Below are positions 43,821 through 52,015 of a stretch of DNA of 64,000 nt, piece by piece; positions within the stretch are counted from its first letter, which is position 1, and every line of letters begins with the position of its first letter. The notes beneath the pieces were generated by a model that was given only the letters and a program-made list of their open reading frames with translations, was not told the origin of the DNA and did no database searches. Source of the stretch: an uncultured Roseobacter sp. (lineage in GTDB: Bacteria > Pseudomonadota > Alphaproteobacteria > Rhodobacterales > Rhodobacteraceae); contig NZ_CANLXG010000002.1 in the NCBI RefSeq assembly GCF_947495025.1, positions 496,001-560,000 on the forward strand, written 5' to 3'. A program made the position numbers and the translations under genes.

Positions 43821-44822
43821 TTACATCGCCAGCAGCGCGTCGACCAGCTTTTCTGCCCCGAACCGGAATGGGTCGGTCGCGGGCAGGTTCATCCGGTCTT
43901 CGATTTCCTGCAGGCAGGCTTTGGCCGCTGCCTCGTCCAGTGCCTTGGTGTTCACCGAAACACCGGTCACCTGACATGCCGGGTTGGCCACGCGGGCAAT
44001 CGGCAGCGCTGTATCGCGCAACTGCTCAAGCGTCGGGAGACTGTAGTGGGGCAAGCCCCGCATATGCGTCCGTGTGGGTTCGTGACACAGCACCAGTGCA
44101 TCAGGCTGCCCACCATGGATAAGGGCCATCGTTACACCCGAGTAGGACACGTGGAACAGGCTGCCCTGACCTTCGATGTGATCCCAGTGATCTGCATCAT
44201 TATCGGGTGTCAGGTATTCGACCGCACCAGCCATGAAATCGGCGATCACAGCATCCAGCGGCACGCCTTTGCCGGTGATCAGAATACCCGTCTGGCCGGT
44301 AGCGCGGAAATCGGACTTCATGCCGCGTTTGACCATTTCGGCATCCATCGACATCGCAGTGTACATTTTTCCGCAGGAGCAGTCGGTCCCGATCGCCAGC
44401 ACACGTTTGCCGGTGCGCTTCTGACCATTGGCAATGGGATAGGCGACCGAGGGGACACGCACATCGTGCAGGGTCATGCCGTTGACTTTGGCCGCCGCCT
44501 GCAGCTCGTCTTCGTTACGCAGCAGGTTGTGCAGGCCCGCGGCCAGGTCATAACCCATCTGCAGCGCCTTGACCAAAACCACTTTCCATTCATCCGAGAT
44601 AACGCCGCCGCGGTTGGCAACGCCGATCACCAGCGTTTTGGCTCCGGCCCTCAGGCCCTCTTCCAGAGACATGTCCGTCAGGCCCATGTCCGCACCACAG
44701 CCCGGCAGTCGGAACTGACCGACAGCATTCTCTGGACGCCAGTCTTTGATACCCTGAGCGACCTTGGCCGCCAGCTGGTCAGGAGCGTCCCCGAGGAACA
44801 AAAGGTAAGGTGTCTGGATCAT
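43821..44822 (-). CDS. dgcN: N-acetyltransferase DgcN (DUF1611 family)
   Basis: A 333-residue DUF1611 protein. The P-loop-like segment IGTDCSCGKMYTAMSMDAEM (about residues 144-164) and the block GTVKGVPLDAVIADFMAGA-like ITGKGVPLDAVIADFMAGA are characteristic. In marine D-glutamate degraders DgcN acetylates D-glutamate using acetyl-CoA, and DgcA then racemises the product to N-acetyl-L-glutamate. It is the first gene of a minus-strand run dgcN-dgcA-dat-MaoC and is divergent from mcl1 across a 252-base region holding nested palindromes. Confidence 0.88.
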   Translation of the reverse strand: MIQTPYLLFLGDAPDQLAAKVAQGIKDWRPENAVGQFRLPGCGADMGLTDMSLEEGLRAGAKTLVIGVANRGGVISDEWKVVLVKALQMGYDLAAGLHNLLRNEDELQAAAKVNGMTLHDVRVPSVAYPIANGQKRTGKRVLAIGTDCSCGKMYTAMSMDAEMVKRGMKSDFRATGQTGILITGKGVPLDAVIADFMAGAVEYLTPDNDADHWDHIEGQGSLFHVSYSGVTMALIHGGQPDALVLCHEPTRTHMRGLPHYSLPTLEQLRDTALPIARVANPACQVTGVSVNTKALDEAAAKACLQEIEDRMNLPATDPFRFGAEKLVDALLAM

Positions 44823-44980
44823 GAGTAAGCCTCCGTCAGGTTTGTCGCAATTTCACCCGAAGCAGCCGCAATGACATCGTGAAATCGACGAAATTCATAC
44901 CCATCACGCAAATTTCTTCGAAAAAACTCGATATCTGGTGAATAATTCAGCGGAGAAGTCTCCGAGGCGACATCGACTCA

Positions 44981-45013
44981 CATGCTGCGACTGCAAAATG
45001 CACTTGCAGCATG
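44981..45013. promoter_or_regulatory. Nested inverted repeat between dgcN and mcl1
   Basis: An outer perfect repeat CATGCTGC (44981-44988)/GCAGCATG (45006-45013) encloses CTGCAA (44991-44996)/TTGCAG (45004-45009, overlapping the outer arm). A second palindrome CGGAGA-AG-TCTCCG lies at 44951-44964. Location is 62-94 bases before the mcl1 start. Rhodobacter short-chain acyl-CoA regulators of the PccR/RamB (ScfR) type are known to bind TTGCAA-like sites upstream of such genes, so this is a candidate operator; the protein is not identified here. Confidence 0.45.
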
Positions 45014-45074
45014 TCGCGCAATTTAATACCACGCAAAGCAACGAACCTGTAATTTTATTACCCAAGGAGCCTCC

Positions 45075-46031
45075 ATGAGCTTCCGTATCCAACCTGCCCC
45101 CCCTGCCCGCCCGAACCGCTGTCAGCTTTTCGGACCAGGCTCGCGACCGGCAATCTTTGAGAAAATGGCCGCCTCGGCAGCCGATGTGATCAACCTCGAT
45201 CTTGAGGACAGCGTAGCGCCCTCCGACAAAGACAGCGCACGGAACAACATAATCGCTGCGATTTCGGACATCGACTGGGGCAGCAAAACCCTTTCTGTTC
45301 GGATCAACGGCCTGGACACGCCGTGGTGGTACCGCGACGTCGTGGACCTGCTCGAACAGGCCGGAGACCGCCTCGACCAGATCATGATCCCCAAGGTCGG
45401 ATGCGCGGCAGATGTTTACGCTGTGGACGCGCTTGCAACAGCAATCGAAGCTGCGAAGGGCCGGTCCAGGAAAGTCACCTTCGAGGTGATCATCGAATCC
45501 GCGGCCGGCATCGCCCATGTCGAAGAGATCGCGGCCAGCTCGCCCCGCCTTGCTGCCATGAGCCTCGGCGCCGCAGATTTTGCCGCCTCCATGGGCATGG
45601 CGACCACCGGCATCGGTGGTACACAGGAAAACTACTACATGATCCGCGACGGTGAAAAGCACTGGTCGGATCCCTGGCACTGGGCCCAGGCTGCCATTGT
45701 TGCTGCATGCCGGACACACGGCGTACTGCCCGTCGATGGCCCGTTCGGAGACTTTTCGGACGATGAAGGCTTCCGCGCACAGGCACGGCGGTCCGCCACC
45801 CTCGGCATGGTCGGCAAATGGGCGATCCACCCCAAACAGGTGGCCATCGCCAACGAAGTCTTTACCCCGTCCGACGAAGCCGTGGCAGAGGCACGCGAAA
45901 TCCTTGCCGCCATGGAACAGGCAAAGGCGAACGGCGAAGGCGCGACCGTTTACAAAGGCCGCCTGGTAGATATCGCTTCGATCAAACAGGCCGAGGTGAT
46001 CGTACGCCAGTCCGAGATGATCGCGGGCTGA
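45075..46031 (+). CDS. mcl1: L-malyl-CoA/beta-methylmalyl-CoA lyase
   Basis: A 318-residue CitE-like enzyme that splits or forms malyl-CoA and methylmalyl-CoA in the ethylmalonyl-CoA pathway. Features are CQLFGPGSRPAIFEKMAASA, the acid block VINLDLEDSVAP with Glu and Asp metal ligands, the IESAAGIAHVEEIA segment and GKWAIHPKQV near residue 255. Members of this Rhodobacter-type group also have an attached region after 270 that this one keeps. AAGGAG precedes the ATG by 6 bases. Confidence 0.94.
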   Translation: MSFRIQPAPPARPNRCQLFGPGSRPAIFEKMAASAADVINLDLEDSVAPSDKDSARNNIIAAISDIDWGSKTLSVRINGLDTPWWYRDVVDLLEQAGDRLDQIMIPKVGCAADVYAVDALATAIEAAKGRSRKVTFEVIIESAAGIAHVEEIAASSPRLAAMSLGAADFAASMGMATTGIGGTQENYYMIRDGEKHWSDPWHWAQAAIVAACRTHGVLPVDGPFGDFSDDEGFRAQARRSATLGMVGKWAIHPKQVAIANEVFTPSDEAVAEAREILAAMEQAKANGEGATVYKGRLVDIASIKQAEVIVRQSEMIAG

Positions 46032-46091
46032 CGCAGATGTGACTTGGCAGGCGGCGCGCTGCGTGGCTCTCTCGTTGGAAAGGAGTTCCTC

Positions 46092-46556
46092 ATGCGCCGT
46101 TTCCTTATCCTTCTGGCCCTCTGCCTTGGCACCCCTGCCACAGCGGAAATGGCACCACGTGACGGCTGGGCCGTGTTGCCAACCACCAAAGATCACGCGA
46201 CCCTGCTGGGTGATCTGAAGTCCGCCGTCAAAAAGAACCGCATGGGCGTCGTGACACAGGCAGGACCCACCGCGACCGCGCGCAAACGTGGGATCGACAT
46301 CCCCGGAAACCGGGTGGTCGGCGTCTTTAACAATGATTTTGCTGTGAAAATTCTGGCTTTGTCGACGCCTGCGATGATTGAGGCGCCGATCCGGTTTTAT
46401 GTCACAGAAAACGCGGACGGCACTGCGACTCTGTCGTACAAGACACCAGGCTTCGTTTTTGCGCCCTACTACGACGAGGGCGGGGACGCGCTCAAAACCC
46501 TTGCTGCTGAACTGGACACCAGGTTCGAATCGATCGCCCGAGCGGCTGCGGAATAA
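46092..46556 (+). CDS. Secreted DUF302 domain protein
   Basis: A 154-residue protein with a signal peptide (MRRFLILLALCLGTPATAEM). The DUF302 domain covers about residues 35-140, seen in TLLGDLKSAVKKNRMGVVTQ, the GIDIPGNRVVGVFNNDFAVK block and TLSYKTPGFVFAPYYDEGG. These proteins may bind metal or small ligands; no activity is proven. AAGGAG lies 5-6 bases before the ATG. It follows mcl1 by 60 bases on the same strand and may be cotranscribed. Confidence 0.88.
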   Translation: MRRFLILLALCLGTPATAEMAPRDGWAVLPTTKDHATLLGDLKSAVKKNRMGVVTQAGPTATARKRGIDIPGNRVVGVFNNDFAVKILALSTPAMIEAPIRFYVTENADGTATLSYKTPGFVFAPYYDEGGDALKTLAAELDTRFESIARAAAE

Positions 46557-46593
46557 CCGTTACCTCAGGCTGAAAATATCCCTTTCAGAGACA

Positions 46594-46612
46594 AAAACCC
46601 CGACCCGGGGGG
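46594..46612 (-). terminator. Probable terminator of the Lrp gene
   Basis: Read on the minus strand, CCCC-GGGTC-GGGG is followed by TTTTT directly after the Lrp stop codon. It is short and close to the stop; it may also act on the DUF302 transcript. Confidence 0.5.
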
Positions 46613-47065
46613 TCACGCACGTTCATCCTTGGGCGATCCCATCACCACATAGGATGTGATCGAAGTCACCTGGGGCATAGCCCCGAGAATATCGGTGTGA
46701 AAATGCTTGTAGGCCGGCAGGTCGGCACATTCCACGCGCAACAGATATTCAATCGTGCCAGTAATATTGTGGCATTCAACCACCTCTCGTGCCCGCGAAA
46801 TAGCACGCTCAAACGATTCCTGACTGTCCTTGGTATGCGACCCAAGCCCCACACCAATATAGGCAACAAACCCTGCCCCCATGGCCGCACGGTCCAGCAC
46901 CGCCCGGTAGCCCTTTATCACGCCCGAGCGTTCCAGTTCCTGCACCCGCCGCAGACAGGCTGACGGCGAAAGCCCGACACGTTCCGCCAGTTCGATATTG
47001 CTGATCCGACCATCGCGCGAAAGTTCACGCAATATCTGATCAGTTTTTGCATCTTTTCCTGCCAT
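46613..47065 (-). CDS. Lrp/AsnC family transcriptional regulator
   Basis: A 150-residue regulator with N-terminal DNA-binding domain (KTDQILRELSRDGRISNIEL, GLSPSACLRRVQELERSG) and a C-terminal RAM domain (ISRAREVVECHNITGTIEYL). It is divergent from a LysE-family exporter gene, with 72 bases between the starts, the classical arrangement of an amino-acid-sensing activator and its export target. The CAT/start at 47065 fits the conserved N-terminus. Confidence 0.92.
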   Translation of the reverse strand: MAGKDAKTDQILRELSRDGRISNIELAERVGLSPSACLRRVQELERSGVIKGYRAVLDRAAMGAGFVAYIGVGLGSHTKDSQESFERAISRAREVVECHNITGTIEYLLRVECADLPAYKHFHTDILGAMPQVTSITSYVVMGSPKDERA

Positions 47066-47067
47066 AA

Positions 47068-47104
47068 GTTGCAATAATTGCCCGTGTCCGATCACCTTTG
47101 CAAC
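47068..47104. promoter_or_regulatory. Inverted repeats in the Lrp-LysE promoter region
   Basis: GTTGCAA (47068-47074) and TTGCAAC (47098-47104) are perfect inverted repeats 23 bases apart, and GCAATAATTGC (47071-47081) is an 11-base palindrome at the left arm. They lie between the divergent starts. A role as an Lrp binding site is inferred from position. Confidence 0.45.
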
Positions 47105-47137
47105 CACATTCGGTTCAGACGCGGCGATAGTTGCGCG

Positions 47138-47734
47138 ATGACACCCGATATACTCCTCGCCCTCGCGACCTTCGCCTTTGTCAGCTCTGCAACGCCGGGG
47201 CCCAACAACCTGATGCTGATGGCATCCGGTGCAAACTATGGCTTTGTGCGGTCGGTGCCACATATGCTGGGCATCTCCATCGGCTTTGGCGTGATGATCA
47301 TTCTCGTCGGGGCCGGACTGGTTCAGATCTTTGATGCCTGGCCGGTCAGCTACACAATCCTGCAGGCACTGTCGGTGATTTACATGGCGTGGCTTGCCTG
47401 GAAAATCGCCAACGCAGCCCCCATCACCCGACACGCGGCGACCGGGCACCCGATGACCTTTCTTCAGGCTGCCGCCTTTCAGTGGGTCAATCCAAAAGCC
47501 TGGGCCATGGCGCTGACAGCGCTGACGGTATACGCAGGCGATGCGACCCTGCTGGCGTTCTGCATCGTCGCGCTGGTGTTCTCGATGGTGAACCTGCCCG
47601 CAATCACGATGTGGACGGTTCTGGGACAGCAGGTCGCACGCATCCTGACCAGTCGCAGGCGGCTGCGGATCTTTAATCTGACCATGGCGGCTTTGCTGAT
47701 CGCCTCGCTGCTGCCGGTGCTGCTGCCGGTCTGA
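47138..47734 (+). CDS. LysE/RhtB family amino acid exporter
   Basis: A 198-residue membrane protein with six predicted helices. The family signature is the [20 protein letters not shown] stretch near residues 18-37, followed by [17 protein letters not shown] and a mid-protein [15 protein letters not shown] block. It exports amino acids or related metabolites. The adjacent Lrp regulator probably induces it. No strong ribosome site was seen before the ATG at 47138, but homology begins there. Confidence 0.92.
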   Translation: MTPDILLALATFAFVSSATPGPNNLMLMASGANYGFVRSVPHMLGISIGFGVMIILVGAGLVQIFDAWPVSYTILQALSVIYMAWLAWKIANAAPITRHAATGHPMTFLQAAAFQWVNPKAWAMALTALTVYAGDATLLAFCIVALVFSMVNLPAITMWTVLGQQVARILTSRRRLRIFNLTMAALLIASLLPVLLPV

Positions 47735-47793
47735 GGCCGTTGCATTGCCCGCCAATGCCCGCCATATACAACGGACACAGAGCGGAGTGCGCC

Positions 47794-48756
47794 ATGACCC
47801 AGTATATGGACTTTGAAAAACCCCTGGCCGAAATTGAAGGCAAGGCAGAAGAACTGCGGGCGATGGCGCGGGCCGACGAGAACATGGACGTCACCGAAGA
47901 AGCAGCGGCGCTCGACCTCAAAGCCCAGGCTATGCTGGAAGAACTGTATAAATCGCTGACACCATGGCGGAAATGCCAGGTTGCCCGTCATCCGGAGCGA
48001 CCACACTGCCAGGACTATATCGACGCGTTGTTCACCGATTACACTCCGCTGGCCGGCGACCGTAATTTTGCCGATGACCACGCGGTGATGGGTGGGCTGG
48101 CCCGGCTCGACGACCGCCCCGTTATGGTGATCGGTCACGAAAAGGGCAACGACACCAAATCCCGCATCGAACGCAACTTTGGGATGGCGCGGCCGGAAGG
48201 TTACCGCAAAGCCATTCGTCTGATGGATCTTGCGCACCGCTTTGGCCTGCCCGTGGTCACTCTGGTGGATACGCCCGGGGCCTATCCGGGCAAAGGCGCA
48301 GAGGAACGCGGCCAGTCTGAAGCCATTGCACGCGCCACCGAAAAATGTCTGCAGATCGGCGTCCCGCTGGTTTCTGTTGTGATCGGCGAAGGCGGATCCG
48401 GCGGGGCGGTAGCATTTGCCACGGCCAACCGCGTGGCGATGCTGGAACACTCGGTCTATTCTGTGATCAGTCCCGAGGGCTGCGCCTCTATCCTCTGGAA
48501 GGACGCCGAAAAGATGCGCGAGGCCGCCGAGGCGCTGCGTCTTACTGCGCAGGATCTCAAACAGCTGGGCGTGATCGACCGTATCATCCCCGAGCCCAGG
48601 GGCGGCGCACACCGCGACGCAGTCACGTCGATCAAATCAGTAGGCAAAGCCATCGCAGGCATGCTCGCGGATCTCGAGGGCAAGGATGCTGCGGCGCTGG
48701 TCGCGGACCGTCGCCGCAAGTTTATTGATCTGGGCAACCAGGGCCTTGCCGCCTGA
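47794..48756 (+). CDS. accA: Acetyl-CoA carboxylase carboxyltransferase subunit alpha
   Basis: A 320-residue subunit that with AccD transfers carboxyl from biotin to acetyl-CoA in the first step of fatty acid synthesis. Features: [20 protein letters not shown] opening, [20 protein letters not shown], the [20 protein letters not shown] substrate block and [24 protein letters not shown] precedes the ATG by 6 bases. Length matches the family. Same strand as lysE but 59 bases away. Confidence 0.97.
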   Translation: MTQYMDFEKPLAEIEGKAEELRAMARADENMDVTEEAAALDLKAQAMLEELYKSLTPWRKCQVARHPERPHCQDYIDALFTDYTPLAGDRNFADDHAVMGGLARLDDRPVMVIGHEKGNDTKSRIERNFGMARPEGYRKAIRLMDLAHRFGLPVVTLVDTPGAYPGKGAEERGQSEAIARATEKCLQIGVPLVSVVIGEGGSGGAVAFATANRVAMLEHSVYSVISPEGCASILWKDAEKMREAAEALRLTAQDLKQLGVIDRIIPEPRGGAHRDAVTSIKSVGKAIAGMLADLEGKDAAALVADRRRKFIDLGNQGLAA

Positions 48757-48771
48757 CGACGGCAACCAGTC

Positions 48772-49422
48772 TCAGCTGGCGAGCATCCGCAGGCCCTGCG
48801 TCACATCCGACCGCACCGCCAGCCGCAGACCCGGCTCGTCGCCAGCACGCAGGGCTGCTATGATCAGCCGGTGAAACTGTGGCGGTTCCGTCTTGCGCAG
48901 CTTGCCATAGAGCGCCCGCATCGTTGGACCGAGCTGCAGCCAGACCGTTTCCGCCATGGCCAGCATCGCGGGGGCCTGCGCCCGCAGATAAAGCGTGCGG
49001 TGAAATTCCAGGTTGGTACGGATGTAGCTCACCGCGTCGCGGTGCGCGACAGTCTCCGCCACAGCGGTATTGATGGTCTGCAACCGCTCAATCAGCGCCA
49101 TGTGCGCGCGCGGCAGTGCCCTGCTGGCCAGCTCGACCTCAATCAGCGCACGCAGCGCGGCAAGCTCTTCTATCCTTTCATTGCTGAGCTCGGGTGTCGA
49201 GATACGGCCAGACGAGGACATTGTCAGCGCCCCCTCGGCCGCCAGCCGTCGCACCGATTCCCGCGCCGGCGTCATCGAGACACCGAACTCGCGGCCGATA
49301 CCCCGCAGGGTCAGGGCCTGGCCAGGGGACAACTCGCCCTGCATGATCCGCCCCCGCAGGGTGCGGTACACCCTGTCGTGGGCGGCGGGCGCGGCATCGG
49401 TTTGGCGTTGCAAAGGCAGCAT
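48772..49422 (-). CDS. GntR family regulator with FCD domain
   Basis: About 216 residues from the ATG at 49422. The winged helix-turn-helix is clear (YRTLRGRIMQGELSPGQALT, then GREFGVSMTPARESVRRLAAEG) and an FCD helical effector domain follows (about residues 80-205, with TNLEFHRTLYLRA containing a metal-binding aspartate-histidine-like region). In-frame starts at 49446 and 49458 are possible, but they would overlap a perfect palindrome that looks like the operator. FCD regulators sense organic acids or amino-acid-derived compounds. It is convergent with accA. Confidence 0.9.
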   Translation of the reverse strand: MLPLQRQTDAAPAAHDRVYRTLRGRIMQGELSPGQALTLRGIGREFGVSMTPARESVRRLAAEGALTMSSSGRISTPELSNERIEELAALRALIEVELASRALPRAHMALIERLQTINTAVAETVAHRDAVSYIRTNLEFHRTLYLRAQAPAMLAMAETVWLQLGPTMRALYGKLRKTEPPQFHRLIIAALRAGDEPGLRLAVRSDVTQGLRMLAS

Positions 49423-49429
49423 GCTTCTT

Positions 49430-49480
49430 TTTGTGATCACAAACATTCCACAGGTCAAGAGAATCTGTGATCACGTCACA
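49430..49480. promoter_or_regulatory. Paired palindromes upstream of the GntR gene, probable autoregulatory operators
   Basis: TTTGTGATCACAAA (49430-49443) is a perfect 14-base palindrome. TGTGATCACGTCACA (49466-49480) repeats the TGTGA/TCACA half-sites around a 5-base centre. The two lie 8 and 44 bases upstream of the proposed GntR start; the second overlaps the 3' end of the neighbouring protease gene. The TGTnnnnACA layout suits GntR/FCD proteins. Confidence 0.6.
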
Positions 49481-50163
49481 AATCTGTAGCGGTGCAGCGC
49501 ATTGCCGTTCTGGCGCAGCCAGCGACGTGGAGCCTCATAATCCCCGTAAATCCGCCGCACACCGTCCCAGAAAGCCGCCGAGTGATTCATTTCCGCGAGA
49601 TGCGCAACCTCATGCGCCACAACATAGTCCAGCACTTCCGGCGGTGCGAGAATAAGGCGCCAGGAATACATCAGCCGGCCTTCGGACGTGCAGGAACCCC
49701 AGCGCGAACGGGTGTCACGCAGCGTTATTGCACTGTAGGGCCTGCCCAGAAGGGCAGCGTAATTATCCGATGCCTCTGACAACCGGTCGCGGGCGATGGC
49801 GCGCAGATGGGCGGCAAGCCGCAGACCGGCCCGCGCAGGATCACCGGGCACCTCTGCACGGCCATCTGCAATCACCACCCGGCGCCCAGCGCCCTGAATA
49901 ATCTCATGGGGTTCACCGCCGATTGGAACGACAGTTCCCGGTCCGACCAAAACGTCCTCGCCTCGGGATGCGAGGTGCCTGCGAATCCAGCCCTGCTTTT
50001 CTTCGGCAAAGCGCAACGCCTCGCGTTCGGATACCCGGCGCGGCAAGGTCAGCGTAACGCGCCCGTCGAGTTGCGAGACCCGGAGCGAAATCCGACGCGC
50101 CTGTCCTGAGCGGCGCAGGATAAGGGGAATTGGCGGGTTCCCCGGCAGGATGATATCGGACAT
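49471..50163 (-). CDS. YgjP-like metallopeptidase (SprT/M48-related)
   Basis: A 230-residue protein. The zinc site is HEVAHLAEMNHS (about residues 185-196) with the extra HxxxH ligands of the YgjP/DUF45 group, preceded by RDTRSRWGSCTSEGRLMYSW, the diagnostic segment of the family. No signal peptide. Cytoplasmic metalloprotease by family, substrate unknown. It is divergent from the FYDLN-domain gene, start to start 113 bases. The stop lies in the palindrome region of the GntR gene. Confidence 0.9.
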   Translation of the reverse strand: MSDIILPGNPPIPLILRRSGQARRISLRVSQLDGRVTLTLPRRVSEREALRFAEEKQGWIRRHLASRGEDVLVGPGTVVPIGGEPHEIIQGAGRRVVIADGRAEVPGDPARAGLRLAAHLRAIARDRLSEASDNYAALLGRPYSAITLRDTRSRWGSCTSEGRLMYSWRLILAPPEVLDYVVAHEVAHLAEMNHSAAFWDGVRRIYGDYEAPRRWLRQNGNALHRYRFVT

Positions 50164-50275
50164 GTCACGCTTCCTGTGGTCATCTGGAGCAGGCGAGGTC
50201 TTTACAGCCCCCGCTGCTTATGGCACTTGGCCGGAATCATCTACAGACGAACCGCAATTGCAAAGGGGGTTTTTC

Positions 50276-50605
50276 ATGCCCAAGGAAGAATGGGGAACGA
50301 AGCGCCTCTGCCCCACAACCGGCAAACGTTTCTATGACCTGAATGCCAATCCGATCATCAGCCCCTACACAGGCGAACAGGTCGAGGTTGACCAGTCCAA
50401 GTCGCGTATGATCGCTGCTGATGCCGAAGACGCGGCCACAACCAAAGCCAAAGCGGCTGCGGATTCAGAAGACGTGGTCCTTGATGACGACGACGACGTT
50501 GATGTGGATCTCGGCGACGACATCCTGGACGACGACGACGAAGATGATGACAACGTCTCGCTTGACGAGATTGCAGATGTCGCGTCGGAAGACGAAGACA
50601 GCTGA
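50276..50605 (+). CDS. FYDLN-domain acidic protein (TIGR02300 family)
   Basis: A 109-residue protein. Residues 1-40 contain the family core MPKEEWGTKRLCPTTGKRFY, then DLNANPIISPYTGE, which looks like half of a zinc ribbon with one visible cysteine. Residues 50-109 are a highly acidic tail made mostly of Asp and Glu, probably disordered. Found in alphaproteobacteria next to various genes; function unknown. AAGGGGG precedes the ATG at 50276. Confidence 0.85.
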   Translation: MPKEEWGTKRLCPTTGKRFYDLNANPIISPYTGEQVEVDQSKSRMIAADAEDAATTKAKAAADSEDVVLDDDDDVDVDLGDDILDDDDEDDDNVSLDEIADVASEDEDS

Positions 50606-50698
50606 TTTTCTGACATCTCGCGTGGCGGGTCATTTTTACGCTTGATCCCGCCCCGCGTTGCGCCTATTCAGCGGCGCACCGGACATATGTCCAGGTTT

Positions 50699-50774
50699 GG
50701 GGCCTTAGCTCAGCTGGGAGAGCGCCTGCATGGCATGCAGGAGGTCAGCGGTTCGATCCCGCTAGGCTCCACCA
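50699..50774 (+). tRNA. tRNA-Ala (anticodon GGC)
   Basis: A 76-nt tRNA. The acceptor arms GGGGCCT (50699-50705) and AGGCTCC (50764-50770) pair with one G-T pair, the 3' end carries encoded ACCA, and the anticodon stem CCTGC/GCAGG holds the loop ATGGCAT with GGC at its centre. D-arm (GCTCAGCTGGGAGAGC) and T-arm (GCGGTTCGATCCCGC) are standard. It reads GCC, a frequent alanine codon in this DNA. Confidence 0.95.
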
Positions 50775-51190
50775 AATCTTCTGAATTGTTCCAGGCATTG
50801 CGGTTACCCTTTTGGCGGCGCCGTGGAAGTTGTCGTTCGGCAGAGTAGCTCTTCAGGACACCAGGACCGCCCTTTCCGATCGCAGCCAGTGCAGGGCCGC
50901 TTTGCGCCCATTCAGACTGGCGCTTTATCAGGCCTGCAAAGTCAGCCTCGCGACCCTGCAGGCTGTTGCCCGGGCGGGTAAAAACTTAGTGACGCCTGCT
51001 TGTCCGCGCGACACGGCGCGGTTATTGCTGAATGTACGGCTCACAAAACGCCATGTGCGTTCCATTCCTCTGAGAACAACATGCTGTCTTCGGGTGTAAA
51101 CGCGAAGTCCCGGTCAGGCGCACAGGCAGAGTTTTAAAGAGCGGGCAGATCATTTGCACAGTGCGTGCTGTAAAATCCAGAAGGACACCC
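50775..51190 (+). other. Region of 416 bases without a recognised gene, after the tRNA-Ala gene
   Basis: No convincing coding region on either strand. The content is a mixture of short G+C-rich stretches with a few broken frames that have no family motif, for example on the minus strand around 51022-51160. It ends in the promoter and ribosome site of the parvulin gene. It could be an eroded remnant of an insertion at the tRNA, but no integrase, repeat or second copy of the tRNA end was noticed. Confidence 0.5.
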
Positions 51191-52015
51191 ATGAAACAGT
51201 TTGTTGCTTCCGCCGCCCTTGTTGCCTCTCTCGCTGCGCCTGCAGTTGCGCAGGATGCCGATACGGTCCTCGCGACCGTCAATGACAAGGAGATTACGCT
51301 GGGACAACTGATTGCCATACTCGACAGCCTGCCGCAGCAGTTTAAGGATTTGCCGGATGAACAGCTTTTCAGCGGGCTGCTTTCGCAGTCAATCCGGCAG
51401 GAGGCCCTTGCGGCAAGCCTTGGTGACAACCTTGACCGTGCGCTGCGACTCCAAATCGAAGCGCAGGAAACCGCAATGATAGCGAATTTCGCTATCACAA
51501 AGGCGACCGACATGACCGAAGAAGACCTGCGCGCGGAATACGAAAAAACCTACGGCAACGCTGCCCCGCAGCCTGAATTCAACGCCTCCCATATTCTGGT
51601 CGCAACCGAAGCTGAGGCCGCCTCGCTCGTCGCGCAGCTGGCAGAGGGTGAGGATTTTGCAGAGCTGGCCAGAACCTTCTCGACCGGTCCGTCCGGACCA
51701 AATGGTGGCAATCTGGGATGGTTCGGGATGGGCCAGATGGTGCCACCTTTTGAAGCGGCCGCGCTGGCGCTGGAGGTGGGCGAAGTATCACCGCCGGTTG
51801 AAACCCAGTTTGGCTGGCATGTTCTGATCCTCAACGACAAACGCGAAGTCGGGCCGCCCGCCTTTGAGGCAGTGCGCCGTAACCTCGAGGAACAACTCGC
51901 CGAGGGACGTGCTCAATCGGCTGTTGACGCGGCCATGGCAGCAGCAACAATCGTCAATTCGGATTCCGGGGTCGATCCGTCCCTTATCCGCAACCTGGAT
52001 CTGATTGCAGACTGA
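51191..52015 (+). CDS. Periplasmic peptidyl-prolyl isomerase (parvulin type)
   Basis: A 274-residue exported protein with a signal peptide (residues 1-21, cleaved after AVA). An N-terminal helical chaperone part (about 22-125) precedes a PpiC domain (about 130-225): FNASHILVATEAEAASLVAQ, GEDFAELARTFSTGPSGPNG and GNLGWFGMGQMVPPFEAAAL. It assists folding of outer membrane or exported proteins. The ATG has AAGGA upstream. No neighbour suggests a special client. Confidence 0.93.
   Translation: MKQFVASAALVASLAAPAVAQDADTVLATVNDKEITLGQLIAILDSLPQQFKDLPDEQLFSGLLSQSIRQEALAASLGDNLDRALRLQIEAQETAMIANFAITKATDMTEEDLRAEYEKTYGNAAPQPEFNASHILVATEAEAASLVAQLAEGEDFAELARTFSTGPSGPNGGNLGWFGMGQMVPPFEAAALALEVGEVSPPVETQFGWHVLILNDKREVGPPAFEAVRRNLEEQLAEGRAQSAVDAAMAAATIVNSDSGVDPSLIRNLDLIAD

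Noticed and set aside
42580..43974. 464-codon open frame opposite dgcA
   Set aside because: Covers the opposite strand of an epimerase with intact catalytic residues; no ribosome site or motif.
44904..46196. 430-codon open frame on the minus strand opposite mcl1
   Set aside because: mcl1 has clear family motifs and a ribosome site; the antisense translation is rich in Gly, His and Asp without any domain pattern.
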